A stretch of DNA of 64,000 bases from Guyanagaster necrorhizus (lineage: Eukaryota > Basidiomycota > Agaricomycetes > Agaricales > Physalacriaceae), in contig NW_025064892.1 of assembly GCF_019112545.1 (NCBI RefSeq), positions 973,921 through 1,037,920 on the forward strand, read 5' to 3'. Both the position numbers and the translations under genes were made by a program. This document shows, piece after piece, positions 36,371-47,912 of the stretch (positions are counted from its first letter, which is position 1; each line of letters opens with the position of its first letter). Under the pieces are notes generated by a model that was not told where the DNA came from, searched no databases, and saw only the letters and a program-made list of their open reading frames with translations.

Positions 36371-37679
36371 TATGCTCTCCTGGCCAATAAAGTTGGACAA
36401 TACAGTAGCATGGTATGTATCTCTTTTTTTTCAACAAAATATAAGGTAAGCAAAGAAAATTGTTGATGGAATAAAGTAAACATCATAAGACTAATTTTCT
36501 CTATTCTGCATAGCAGCATCTCTTTTCTTACTATTCACCTCAACATCAACATCACTCTCCATGTCATCTTCTCCATTGCCAATGTTAGATATGCCCTGGA
36601 TAAACTCCAATAGATGGTCAGAGCCTGAGTCTGAGTCTGAGAGAAAATCCAGCAACTTATCATGGTCCTCTCAGAGGATTCCCACCTGTTTGTCTTTTCA
36701 TCTCTGAATAGCCCTCTCCTTGGCCCTTTCCTGTCTGAGAAAGAGGATATGACTAAGATATTGATTATCATTATACTTGCATTCTGGAATGATGACATAT
36801 CTGGAGATTTAGATGATTCTGGAGTTAAAGAGGATAGGCATGTCAATCTTGAGATTGCAAGCAGTGGGGGCGGGATTGTCAAGGTGAGTGAGATTGGTAT
36901 TCACCCAAGGAGTTGTCTCACTCAGCAAACTTGTCCTCAGCATCATCTGCATTATATAAAGCCACAATGATGGAGTATCCAATGAGCTTATGACAAATCT
37001 GAAAACAAGCTCGAATGCCTTCAGCTCTGTAGGTGTGTCAAAGGCAATTGTTATGCTCAATGTACTGGAGCATCAGGATAGCAGGGATATTAGCAATGAG
37101 GCCTCCAAGTGAATTGGAGCCAGAAGCCTCCTGAACACTGAACCTCTCAATGCTCTTGTGATAAATAAACTAAGCCAGAGATTTGGAAGGGGCTTTAGAC
37201 AGGAGAAGGGGATGGCTATATGTATAGTCTTTACACTTTTTGTGAGATCAATCAGCAGGTATATCAAGAGAAAACAGGATAGAGTCAAGGGTGGAAAGTG
37301 GAGAGAATGAAGTTGAAAAATTTGCATGAGGCTCTTATTTATATATCCTCATGCTAGAGCTTAATTCAAATGATATAGACTCTATAGATATTCTATCCTA
37401 TTTCAGATTCTCTAGAGGTACTCTATGATCTATTGGAAGCTGACTGATAGATATACATCCCAACAATTTGAGATAGTCTAACAGGCATCTGAGACTCAAA
37501 ATTTGATCATAGAGCAGACAAGTGATATCTCCTGTTGTCCATTTAATCTCAAATATAGCTTGCTCTTTTGCACTGTGATGTGATACAATACAGTCTATCT
37601 TCTATTGTGGTTCAGCTTCTGGAGTCTCATATATCTGGATATCGAGGCACTCAGAGAATTGACAATCATTGTTTAGAAC
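36371..37679 (-). pseudogene. D 3' tail region
   Basis: Between integrase and 3' LTR. On the minus strand there are coding-like blocks with stops: near 37,080-36,960 residues such as RACFQICHKLIGYSIIVALY, and further blocks at 37,330-37,100. I cannot tell whether this is an extended polyprotein tail, as in the D-like fragment at 32.2-33.4 kb, or a captured or separate gene. No known domain recognised. Confidence 0.4.
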
Positions 37680-39008
37680 ATGAACTTGAAGCAATAAAGA
37701 GTGGAAGACTGGATGAACTTCCCACTGGATGAAGCTTGAGGGGAGCTCCACCTAAAATGAGTGATTTTCAAAATCTTTTGTGATCTTGTATGGGTCAATA
37801 TACTTTGAAATTAATTTTCTAGCTAGGCCCTTTACAAACTTCAAGTTTTGTGTTGAGATATAAACTAAGTCCCCTTCATGGAAGGGTTTAACCCATTGTT
37901 TCTGATTGGCAAGTCTAGTTTGCTTCATCTGAGCCTCTAGAATTGCATCATGGGCAGACATAATTGCTAACTAGTGAAGTCATGCAATGGTTCTAACCAA
38001 GAGATATTCATTTTTCATATTAGAATTCCAGATCATAGACTATAGCATGCATCCTGTATTAAGCATAAACAGAGCATATCCAGTGGTTTCTGATTGAGCA
38101 CAATTGATAGCAAACTCAATGGCTGGTAACTTAGATATCCAGTCCTTCTGTGTGGTATCAATGCACTGTCATAGCATCTGAGTGATAGTGCAATTAGCAT
38201 ATTCTGTAGAACTATCACTCTGAGGATAGTATGCACTGGACATATTGAGCTGAGTTCCTGTTAGCTCATGAAGCTGTTTCTAGAAGATGCTTGTAAAAAG
38301 AGAGTCTTGATTACTTATTATCTATCATGGCATTCCATGGAGTTTGTAAATATGTTCAAACATTAGTTCAGCTACTTGAAGAGTGGAATATGTTGTACAG
38401 CATGAAACTAAATGTACCATAGAGGTAAACAAGTCAATTATGATTGTTATTGAGTCAAAGGTACCATCCTGATTCTTTGAGTCTGATAATAGTCCAACAA
38501 AGTTCACACCAATTGCCTCCTAAGGGTATGAAGGTAGCTTCAGTGGGTGCAATAAGCCATAAGGCTTCTGATTGTTAGGCTTGCTCATTTTGCATGTATG
38601 ACATAACTCACAGTAAGACTTCACATCTGAAACTATGTCTTTCCACCAGACATTCTGGTGAAGATAATCCAAGGTCTTGCTTGCTCCAAGGTGAGCTAGA
38701 ATTGAATGAGCCTCTGAAATTATAATTTCTTGAGCTGTTTGGCCATTTATAAGTACACAAGGTATGCATAAGAGTCAGTTATCATCTTTTTTGAGGTACA
38801 GTAGGCCAGAATCCATATCCTACTCAAAATTCTTAAAATGTTCAGGGTGTTCAACTATTCTTTTGAATAGAGTGTCATTAGAATAGTGGTTTCTGATTGA
38901 TTGCTCAAAGTTGAGGCCATTTTGCAATGGAATAGCATTAAGCAATGTCACACTATTATAATCTGGATCAAATTTGGCCAAATCATATGACATTGCTTTG
39001 CTGGCACT
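37680..39008 (-). pseudogene. D integrase
   Basis: Zinc domain HHCC visible at about 38,730-38,590 (HSILAHLGASKTLDYLHQ, then CELCHTC). Catalytic core: GVNFVGLLSDSK (38,500), second Asp in IISNQDSLFTS (38,320), then SSAYYPQSDSSTEYAN with the catalytic Glu near 38,200. The core end includes FAINCAQSETTGYALF. The C-terminal DNA-binding part is open at 37,961-37,752 (EGDLVYISTQNLKF; ISKYIDPYKITKDF). Stops interrupt it. Same lineage as the plus-strand fragment at 31,190. Confidence 0.88.
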
Positions 39009-39551
39009 TTAGGCATCATTGCCTTCTTGCTGTTGAGATCTATGGTCATCCCAGATTCTGTGAGGTGAGTTCTTGACCTTATCCTCTGTAGATATGTCTT
39101 GTAAAGCACCTGCAGATTGTCTGACTGACTTATGGCTCATATTCTTGGAGCTAAGCCTTGATTTTGAAGAGATCTTGATAGTAAGCTTTTGGTGCTGTTT
39201 CATATCTTTTATACTGCTTTCTAATGATATTTTAGGTTCTATAGCTTGTTTAGCTCTATTAGGACTTATACTTTGCAATAGTGGAGTCAATTCTTTGGTA
39301 CTCCCACCCTTCTGTGTGGTTCTAGGGCCAATAAAGTGTATATGATCTTTTATCTGCTTTGCAAACTTAGATAAAGTCTCAGAATGGTCTGTGTCTGCAT
39401 TGGAGTGTCTTGGTAGTACACAAAAATGGGTAGTACGAGCAGCATAAGTCTCAAATCCAGTTAACAAAGGTATGGTAATTCCATGTGTATTTAAATGATC
39501 TATATCCACATTGTTATTATGAACAGTATACTCAGAATGAGCATGTACCAT
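39009..39551 (-). pseudogene. D spacer between RNase H and integrase
   Basis: An open frame of 180 codons, the longest stop-free stretch of the pol part. It begins inside the polyprotein (residues MVHAHSEYTVHN) rather than at a true gene start. Composition: His/Thr-rich, then Lys/Ser/Gln-rich and basic (KISSKSRLSSKNMSHKSVRQ). No catalytic motif. Probably a connector of the polyprotein. Confidence 0.5.
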
Positions 39552-39559
39552 TCTAGGAC

Positions 39560-42500
39560 TATCATTGGTGTAGGTTCAGGAGAGGGCATCTGAGAGGATA
39601 TTAGTCTTGCCTAGTGTGTATACTATGTTAAAGTCAAATGCACTCATCTTTTCTAACCAACATGCTTATTATCCAGTTAGATCCTTCTGGTTTATCAGAT
39701 GAATTAATCCTTTGTATTCTGTTATCCATGTAAAGTGTATCCCCTGCAATATGTCCTGATGTCTCAACATCATCTTCAGACCAGCCAGCATCTCTAGTTC
39801 ATGCACAGTGTAGTTTTGCTGTGCTGAACTCAGCTTAGCAGAGTAGAATGCTGCAATTTTACTAGTCTGCCACTCACTTCCTTGTGCTATATATCCAGCT
39901 ATACTTGCTGAGCTGGCATTGGTAACCATCCAGACCAGTTTATGGTTAGGTGAGTAATCTATTGGTACTTAGCTATAGTTTTAGTGATGCTCAACAATCT
40001 CTTTGATCTCATCAAAGGCCTACTGCTCTGTATAGGACCAATAGAATGGGACTGTAGAATCTGTGAGAGAGTGGAGAATACCCATAGGATCATAAATACA
40101 GGGTAAGTCATCAGCTAGATACCCTACACTTTCCAAAAACCCTGATAGAAGACCCTTTGATATAGGAGTCTTCTAATTAGTTACAGAGTCCACTTTATTG
40201 AGGCCTATATGAATACTATTATCATCAATAATCCATCCTAGAACTTTCATTTCTTTCAGTAGGAAATTCAACTTTGAACTACTCAGATATAACTGTTCTC
40301 ATTTTAACACATCAAGAATACATTTTACATGCTTTATATGGTCTTCAAGAGAGTTCAAATATATGATGATATTGTCAAGGTAAACTTCCATGAATACACC
40401 TAGGTATGAGGAGAAAATATGATTCATCAGTGCCTGATATGTAGCAGGTGCATTACAATCACCCTGTTGTAAAACCAGACTGACCATATTTCTATCAGAA
40501 GTAGTAACAGTTATTCTATCCACATGTTCAGGCACTATATAGATTTGCTCATAAGCATCTTTTTCATCAATTATGCTCCAATACTTATATTTGACAACAC
40601 AATACAAGATGCCTTTAATATTTGGAAGAGGCACAGAGACTTTGCAGGTGTTAGCATTATGTGCACACAAGTCAACAACTGTTTGAAGTAAGTGCTTCAA
40701 CTTTTCTACTTTCAGAATCAGTAACATTGGTACAGAATTCTCAGTGGTAGTGAGTTTCTATCTACCTGAAGCTAGGTAATCTCATCATTTCTGATCCCAC
40801 TGTGAGTGAAAGGCTTCTGAGCATCACAAAGACCTCTATGGGTAGACCTTTTGCTTATTGATTAGTGGGATAGTGTGGTTGATTGCCCTAAGTGGTGGCA
40901 ATAGAGTCTCCAAGGCTGTCTTACAGATGGGAGTTGCATACTCTCTAAGCTCTGTGTAAACTTGGTCAAGTACATTGTCACTCACTATCATTGCCTGGGA
41001 TCAGAGTTGGCTTATATTATCACCTTCCATAGGCAATACCATGCTGCTTTCTATTTCAATGGAAGAAGGATTAAAGCTAATATGTACATTATGCTGGTAC
41101 AACCATGGTGTGCCTAGTACTAAATCATACCCTGAGAGGTTCACTATATCAAAGTAATGTTCTGCTTTAATACCTTGATATTTAAATTGAACCTTAGTTC
41201 TATATAGAATCTTAGAACATGAACCTTGTACTGCAAGATGCAAGGGAATTGGAGTTGGCAGGTATGTTTTGAACACTTTCAGCTGGTCTGCAAGCTGAGT
41301 GGACATAAAGTCCCCCAGTGAGCCAGTGTTGATCAATGCTCAACATAGTTTACCATTAATCTCAACAATGATAACCAAAGGATGAGGTACTATTTGGGCA
41401 ATATTCTTGACCACTGCTGCATGTTGCTGAATAGCTGAGTATATCTTAGGTTCAATCTGAATGCCTGCTATGCTCATAATATGAGTGTAGCAATTTCACT
41501 CTTTCCACTGCAAGTTTCCATGCATTAGATGCAAGTAACTATCAGCTCTAGCAACTGTCATGTCAAGTTTTCACTCAAATTCATTCATCTCTACTGACTG
41601 CAAGAATAGAAATGATAAGAATTCATACTCAACAGGATCTCAAAGGTGCTGAAGAAGATCTTTATAGGCTTGATTAAGCTTCTTTCTATACCAGTTTGAA
41701 AGGTTGAAGTTTGGGTTCATCAAGTTCTTGATTGTTACTGAGGTCTTGAACTCTCGGTATACATCATCAATGATGTATTCCTGTGTCAGTTGCTGTGGAT
41801 TTGGGTACACAATATACTGAACTTTATGTTTTAAGTCTCACTGATCTGAAATAAATGGTACATGCCTTATTAAGGACTTTCAAACTGTGGTGGCAAGTGG
41901 GTGGCCCATCTGAGGGTAATCCATATCTTGGAATATCAGTACATTGTCAAACATGGCTAATTATTGTCCCCAGAATTCTCTGAGACTGAACTGTGGATTC
42001 AGTACCCATTTATAAGAAACTTCTCCTCCTAGACTGCAGTCATAGTCAATCCATTTAAACTGATGGTCTGCTTTAGAGTCCCATAGTGTGAACCGAAGGT
42101 GTCCATGGGGTTTCTGGGAATCCCCTGGATAAGGTTGGTTCTCATGTAGCTTAGTTTCAAGAGCTTCAGCAAGTACATTTTCTATTCATTGCATGTGCTA
42201 CTGCTCTGAGCAAACTTTAATAGCTTCTTTCTGCTTAAGCTTCTCAAAATAAAGCTCATCTAGTAGTAAGGACTCATATTGCCTTGCTATGAATGCATTC
42301 AGGTTCTTTGCAAGCCATTTGATTGCATCAAAATATGGGTTTTCAAGCTGTATAGCATCAATATAAAGGATAGCAAGGTTCATCTGATCAGTAATCATAA
42401 TCTGATTTCTGTTTGATGTCTTATGAGAAACCTGGAATCTATCATATGGTGAGATTGGGCTTTCATAGCCTAATTCCTTCAGATCTGGATACATACTAAT

Positions 42501-42600
42501 ACCATGACTCAGAATAAAATGCATGCCTTGCACTATTGTATCTCTAATTTTGGATGAATTATGGTACCACTCTGTAGAGTTATATAATAATGCCAACAAC
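39560..42600 (-). pseudogene. D spacer, protease, RT and RNase H
   Basis: The spacer 42,600-41,550 (open 42,599-42,198) has no recognised motif. Retropepsin 41,336-41,001: the catalytic triad is N-T-G instead of D-T/S-G (ALINTGSLGDFMSTQLAD), with YDLVLGTPWLYQH further on. RT about 40,930-40,100: LPPLRAINHTIPL, ATYQALMNHIFS, catalytic YLDN (expected YLDD) at 40,371-40,382. RNase H about 39,930-39,660: VTNASSASIAGYIAQ and QNYTVHELEML. Key Asp-to-Asn changes in both protease and RT, plus stops, make it inactive. Confidence 0.88.
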
Positions 42601-42899
42601 CTAGCATGCTGTTTTGCATACTATACACCAATATGAAACTTTGGATTTTGTAACAGTGAAGCAGATATGGTGAGTTCTCCATGTTCTGACTCAGTATCTG
42701 CAATGGTGAAAGTCTCCTGATTCAGGCAAAATACTCCAAAATAGTAGGAGCTTACTGCACTCCAGTGTAACTCATCACCAGAGTAAGATGCATCATGGTT
42801 TAAGCATATTTCAGCAGCATATTAATGTAGATTGCTAATTGTATTAGGTCACCACTTTGAATCCACCTCCTGCCATAGTATGAAGTTAGTATAGTCTGT

Positions 42900-45656
42900 C
42901 TCAGGATATCCATAGACATCCTTAGCATTATCAGCTCAGCAATACATAGGTTTATCATTATGATCTCTTGTGCAGATATTCTCTTTAGACTATGGATAAG
43001 CAAAGTTCTCAATCCTAGGCATCAGTAAGGCTTCATTGCATTCAATACTTCCAAAATCATAGATAAATGTCTCTAGATCATCTAATTCTAGTTTGACAGA
43101 ATTATCAGAGCTAGAATCTGAAGATGTGATATCATTTTCAGATTTGATAGGTGATATGTAGAGCTCAGTAAGCACTTGTGAAATCCACTTGCCATCAGTT
43201 TCATAGTCTGAGCTTCCAGAATCATCAGTTTCTGAAACAGATTCAAGATTTGGAATGTCTTTGTCAAATAGATTATCATTCTGAGACTGACTGTCTTGTT
43301 TAATAGACATGAACATCATTTCAATTGAAATGTGATCAACTGTTTCAGTTGTCTCTACCAAATTTTGAAGCTGGTGATCATCTGTCAAGTCATAATATAT
43401 ACCATGTGCTGAGAAGCCTGGTGGCTCCATTTTGTTACTTGACTTCACTGTGCTATTGTGAGAACAATTTCTATCCATATGTCTCACTTCTTCACATCTA
43501 AAGCACTTATTTGCAGTGACAAGTTCTGCCTTCTTGCTTTCTAATAGTTTATTTTCAGAGCTAGAATTTGTGATAGACTTGCTTCCACTATTGCACCCTC
43601 TGTTCAATGGCTTATTACCTCTGGAAGATGATGAGGATTGATTGTAGCTTGATGACTGACTATACAAGTTAGATCCTCCCTTGCAAGGTCCATTCTTTTC
43701 ATGAGAATATCCTTTCAAATGACTATTACCAGACTTATATTTCTTAGATGTATGCTCACTATTTCTGTGGTTATTGCTGTTTCCAGAACCTCCCTGTGAT
43801 GGCTTCTTTTCCTTGGTGCTTTGAGGTGTAAATTCAAGATCAGCCATTTCAATGAGTTCAGCCTCTTCAACAATACAGTGCCAGCTATGAACCTCTTTAT
43901 TGAGCTTTGCTTGATAGAGTTCATGCTGCATCTCTCTATGGAATCTGTCTCAAAGCTTGATAATACACTCATGCTTGCTTGTCATGCCAACAAGGCTATA
44001 TAAGATTTCCAGCTCATAAACATATTCTGAAATAGTATGATCATTCTGATAGCACTTCTTTATTTTATCCCATTGCTGACTTCAGTAATTTAAAGGGAAG
44101 CATGAATTAAAGCTTCCTTACAAGAAGTCTATCAATGTTCATTCTGCATAGTTTTTTGAAACCTTCTGAATGAAGAAAGATAATGCCTTTCCTTTCAGGT
44201 AATGTGATGCCAGAAATACCTGTTCATCCTTTGAAACCTGACCTTCTTTGCAGAATTGGGTCAATTCACAATGGAATTTTTCACCATCAGCTGTATTATC
44301 ATATGGTGTAGGAGGTATTAGTCAAATCAATCTTTTGCAGTGATGTTTTAGACTTCTATGCTTATGCCAATAGAAACCATGCCTTCTAGTATGATGATGA
44401 TGGTGTCAATGTCTATGATTGGATGGCTCAGAGTTATCTGATGCATCTGACTCATCACTTGCATCACTGCTACTTGAGCTCAATAAGCTTGAACCAGTGC
44501 TTGAGGAACTATTGTCTGATAGAAAAGATCCTGAATAATTAGAGTCTGAATCTGAGTTGGACTCATTACTGAGAGTAGACTCTGATGATTCAGAGTTAGA
44601 GGAACTAGCATGGTGCTTATACTTCTGTTTCTCAAGCTTTTTCTTATTGAGTTTCTTTTTGCACTCAGATGAGACCTTTCACTTCTTCTTTGATTTGCTA
44701 ATATCTAACACATCAGCCAAGAAGCTATCAGATGGTAGCTGATCCACAGGGCAAGTAGACCCATGTTGGCTATTTAAAGGTGTCTTCAACTGTTCTTGTA
44801 TGATGTTCCTCATCCTATGATTAGTCAATGATCTGACAGTCTTTCATTTTGAAGATTTTGCACTTGTCTTAGAGGGTGCCTTTTTTGATTGAGACTCTGC
44901 CTCTAAATCTGACTCAGAATCTTTGTCTGATGTTTCTTCTATCTCAAGAGCATCATAGCAGCCTGTTTTGTGAACCTTTGTCTTTGGTTTTAATCTCTGA
45001 GGTCTTTCTTTCTGTTTGTTATGCTTAGAAGACTTTCTGACAGTCATAAAACCATCTTCAACCTCTGGACAAACCTCCAAATAGGACACATTGCCTTCAG
45101 AGACTTCTTGATTGATGTCTCGAGCCTGATTCCATGTTTCAAGAGCCTCATATTGTGCCTCGACATCTAATTCAGTGTCATCAATCTCCTGATTGTGGTC
45201 GACAAATTTTCCTTTAGCAATGTAAGAGCTGGGTCCAGATGTAGCTATTGGAGTCTGAGATGCAGTAGGTTGCTCTTGGCCCTTGTCTTCCATCAGCTTG
45301 TTCTGATGTTTGGCAAGCATTTCTTGCTGTGCAGTTGTCAAATTTCATTCAGCCACATCAATGGTAGAGAGCTGTTCCTTCATGAGCTTTCTTCCTTTGT
45401 GTAGTCTTCCAAAATGAACTTCACATTTTCCCAGATCATCAAGACTCTGAGTATGATAAAACCTTGCAGGTCTTGCCATTCTATTAGATTCTTCTGCATC
45501 TGTACTATAGGATGCTTTCTCAAAGATAGAAGATGTAGATGATTCATAATCATTTCTATTATCTACATCACTACAGGACAAATCATTATCTGAAACTTCC
45601 ATTGATATGCAGGCTACATGTCCAGCCCTATAATTTGCAAATTCTGCATAACACAC
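42900..45656 (-). pseudogene. D gag with zinc knuckle
   Basis: Nucleocapsid/capsid part. The N-terminal region 45,656-44,844 (two long open stretches, 103 and 165 codons) is acidic and Ser-rich (DNDLSCSDVDN; SDKDSESDLEAES). A Ser/Asp low-complexity run and a His run (HHHHHH near 44,400) follow, then a capsid-like segment (YDNTADGEKFHCELTQF, FFIQKVSKNYAEW; 44,310-44,030). The 313-codon open frame 43,931-42,990 has a Ser/Asn/Gly-rich basic region, the knuckle CFRCEEVRHMDRNC at 43,464-43,505 and another acidic tail. Such acidic tails are unusual for a nucleocapsid. Confidence 0.8.
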
Positions 45657-45741
45657 TAGAATATGCTAGTAACTAAGGATCATTAGCCAGTAGAGGACTA
45701 TGGCTGAGGCTCTGAGCTGATAGTCATGCTAGTCACCAATA

Positions 45742-46062
45742 CTAAGTCCAAATTGGACTTTGTAAAAATAACATGGCCTAAGGATAAAATCCTAAGTCAG
45801 GTTTGAACTTAGAAAAGTTTGGCACCACACCTTGAAAAATACTAAGTCCAAGTTGAACTTAGAAATGGTATCTCAAATGGGGCCAATTCTATATGCCACT
45901 AAGATAAGTATATTCTAAGACAGCTAGGGGTATAATACCATAGCTAGTTGTGGAGTATTGAGTAGAGATAGCATCATCCAGAAGCAGTAAGAAGAGATAT
46001 CCAATGATCTGTGGCTAGCACTCTGAGTTTTGACTCAAATGCCTAAGTCCAAATTTTCTAAG
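45742..46062. repeat. Repeated CTAAGTCC hairpin modules in the D leader
   Basis: At least four short inverted repeats: 45,742-45,761 (CTAAGTCCAAATTGGACTTT), 45,791-45,812, 45,842-45,862 (CTAAGTCCAAGTTGAACTTA plus G) and 46,042-46,062. Each can fold on itself (CTAAGTCC pairing with GGACTTAG-like). Further CTAAG/CTTAG words continue to about 46,770. The surrounding 45,657-46,991 has no other recognisable feature except a TATA-like GTATAAAAGAAGG on the plus strand near 46,378. Confidence 0.5.
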
Positions 46063-46991
46063 TATCAGGTGACCTAAGAGACTTAGAATTGAGAGGAATA
46101 GAGTGGATAGGACCGGTTGACTGGGCCTGACCGGGTCTGATCAATTGAGCTACTAAGAATAACTCAGAGAATTAAAACTTTGAGTAGACAGAAAGGAGTT
46201 AGATACCCACAGGCACTGTAGGCTTAAAATAAAGCTGTGTGGTGGCCAGGTGAGTCTGGGCAAGCCTAGAGAAGTCCAGGAGTGCCACCATTCCAGAACA
46301 ATGATGTGATTCAGCTTTAAACAGAAGAAATATTATTTTGAATTGCTTTATTTATAGATTCTATACCTGTTGTTGGTGTATAAAAGAAGGGAATGGGGGG
46401 AAAATAGCAAGCAAGCGACCCACCCCCATGTTCAGGCCTTCTAGCCCACTGTAGCTAGTCCCTGGGACAATGGATTTTGAGTTCTGCTTCAACTTAGTGA
46501 TTTATTTAAGTTGCTTTGTCACTTAGAGAGGATTAGATTGGAATAATAACTGTATTTTGGGTTTTGGATTAATTTGGGTTCCAAACTATAAGGGTTTCAG
46601 TGTCAGAATACAAGTTCTTCAGTTTTGAGAACTGCTAGCCAGCCAAGAGTGCAGCTAGTCAGGCCTAAGTGCTTGATAGACTTAGTATTTGGGTTTCAGA
46701 GTTCATTGGGTTTTGGAATATTCTAAGTTGATTTAGAGTGCAATTTTGCATTGATTCTAAGTCCTAATTATACTTAAACATTGCTATAAACTACTCTCAT
46801 GAGTATTGCATCTTTGAAAGCAAGATAGAGTTGAATAACTGTCTTTATTGACTCTTTCTCTGATTTTACTTAAGACTGCAAGAGTGCTTCTATCATACTC
46901 GAAACAACCAACCTCAACTGTATTTGGTGATTGTGTATTGAGTGGTTATGTGTTGGTGTTTGAGAGTTCATTCCTCATTCACCTCTCTTAG

Positions 46992-47324
46992 TCACTTAGC
47001 TGTCACCAAGCACATCACTGTGGTTGGATTTCCCTTGAAACTGACATCCTCCAATTTCTCTGAGTGATTTGAATCCTCTTTCTCTGCTTGTGCATGGGCA
47101 AGAGGAAGGTTTCTCAGTGCTGTAGCACCAGACACTGGAACATGGCTTGCAGCTAGAACAGGGGTAGCATCCTGAGTGCTTGCAGCACTAGAATCTGCCA
47201 CATTTTTAGTATCAAAGTCTGTTGGTAACAACTCACCTGATAACTGAGATAAAGGACTGTCCATCCCTGGTGTAGCTGGCACAACAGTGGTGTTGTGATG
47301 GCTGCACAAAGGGTAATGCGACAT
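46992..47324 (-). pseudogene. D leader ORF, 110 codons
   Basis: Open frame near the start of the D internal region. Composition is Ser/Thr/Ala/Pro-rich with an acidic end (HAQAEKEDSNHSEKLEDV). No known domain. It lies 188 bp inside the 5' LTR and about 1.3 kb upstream of gag. Could be an extra product, a former N-terminal part of gag, or a chance ORF. Confidence 0.35.
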
Positions 47325-47511
47325 CCTAAGAAACCAAGAAGTAAAGAGAAAATTAGATATTGGTGTTGAAGTCAGAATGTCCTTAGGTGATCAAGCCATA
47401 GGGGGTCCAGATATCGATGAAGAGAGATATAGAGAGTTTAGAGAGAAAAGCACAGATGAGAGAGAGAAAAAGATAAAAGCAAAGATTAAGCCAATGGAGC
47501 TGTCAAAAATA

Positions 47512-47726
47512 TGAGAGGATGGCAAAAGTCACTTCTCTCATGAAAGGCTCATGCAGTCACTGACAGGTGTAAAGGCTTGGTCAATTGCAAAAACCTCTAG
47601 CTACAATATGTGTACTGGCTTATATATATATACAGTAGGAATAACAAATATGGACTAAACCAGGAGACGGGGGAAAGAGGGAAAAACATCAGGTCAAAGT
47701 ATCGGGCCGTGGAACAACTCATAACA
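47512..47726 (-). repeat. D 5' LTR
   Basis: 215 bp; complement starts TGTTATGAGTTGTTCC. The plus-strand repeat TATATATATATA lies inside. It still has CG dinucleotides (for example ATCGGGCCGTGG), unlike its partner at 36,183. Followed by GCAGT. It is the D end closest to CDC6. Confidence 0.88.
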
Positions 47727-47912
47727 GCAGTCTTCCACACTTCCCTCTAACATTGCTATATCAAAACTTTGGGTTAGTGTCAAAATAGCATACAAAACAA
47801 CTAGTATCAAAACCAACAGAACAAGAAAAGTGAAACAAATGCAAAGGAAATGACAATGGTGGATAGTATGCAAGCAAAATAGGAAATAAGCACATAACAA
47901 AACAAATCAAGA

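Larger units (their letters stand above)
36183..47726 (-). mobile_element. Family D Ty3/gypsy element, full length
   Basis: 11,544 bp on the minus strand. Direct LTRs at 47,512-47,726 (5') and 36,183-36,370 (3') and a perfect 5-bp target duplication GCAGT (36,178-36,182 and 47,727-47,731). Order on the minus strand: LTR, leader with a small ORF and hairpin repeats, acidic/Ser-rich gag with zinc knuckle, long spacer, protease, RT, RNase H, 180-codon spacer, integrase, long tail, purine-rich CAGGAGAGCATA, LTR. It landed about 180 bp past the CDC6 stop codon. No tRNA primer site or self-priming match was found after the 5' LTR. Confidence 0.9.

Noticed and set aside
47480..47511. tRNA primer site after the D 5' LTR
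   Set aside because: The minus-strand sequence after the LTR (TATTTTTGACAGCTCC) has no TGG start and no complement near the TATA box of the LTR.
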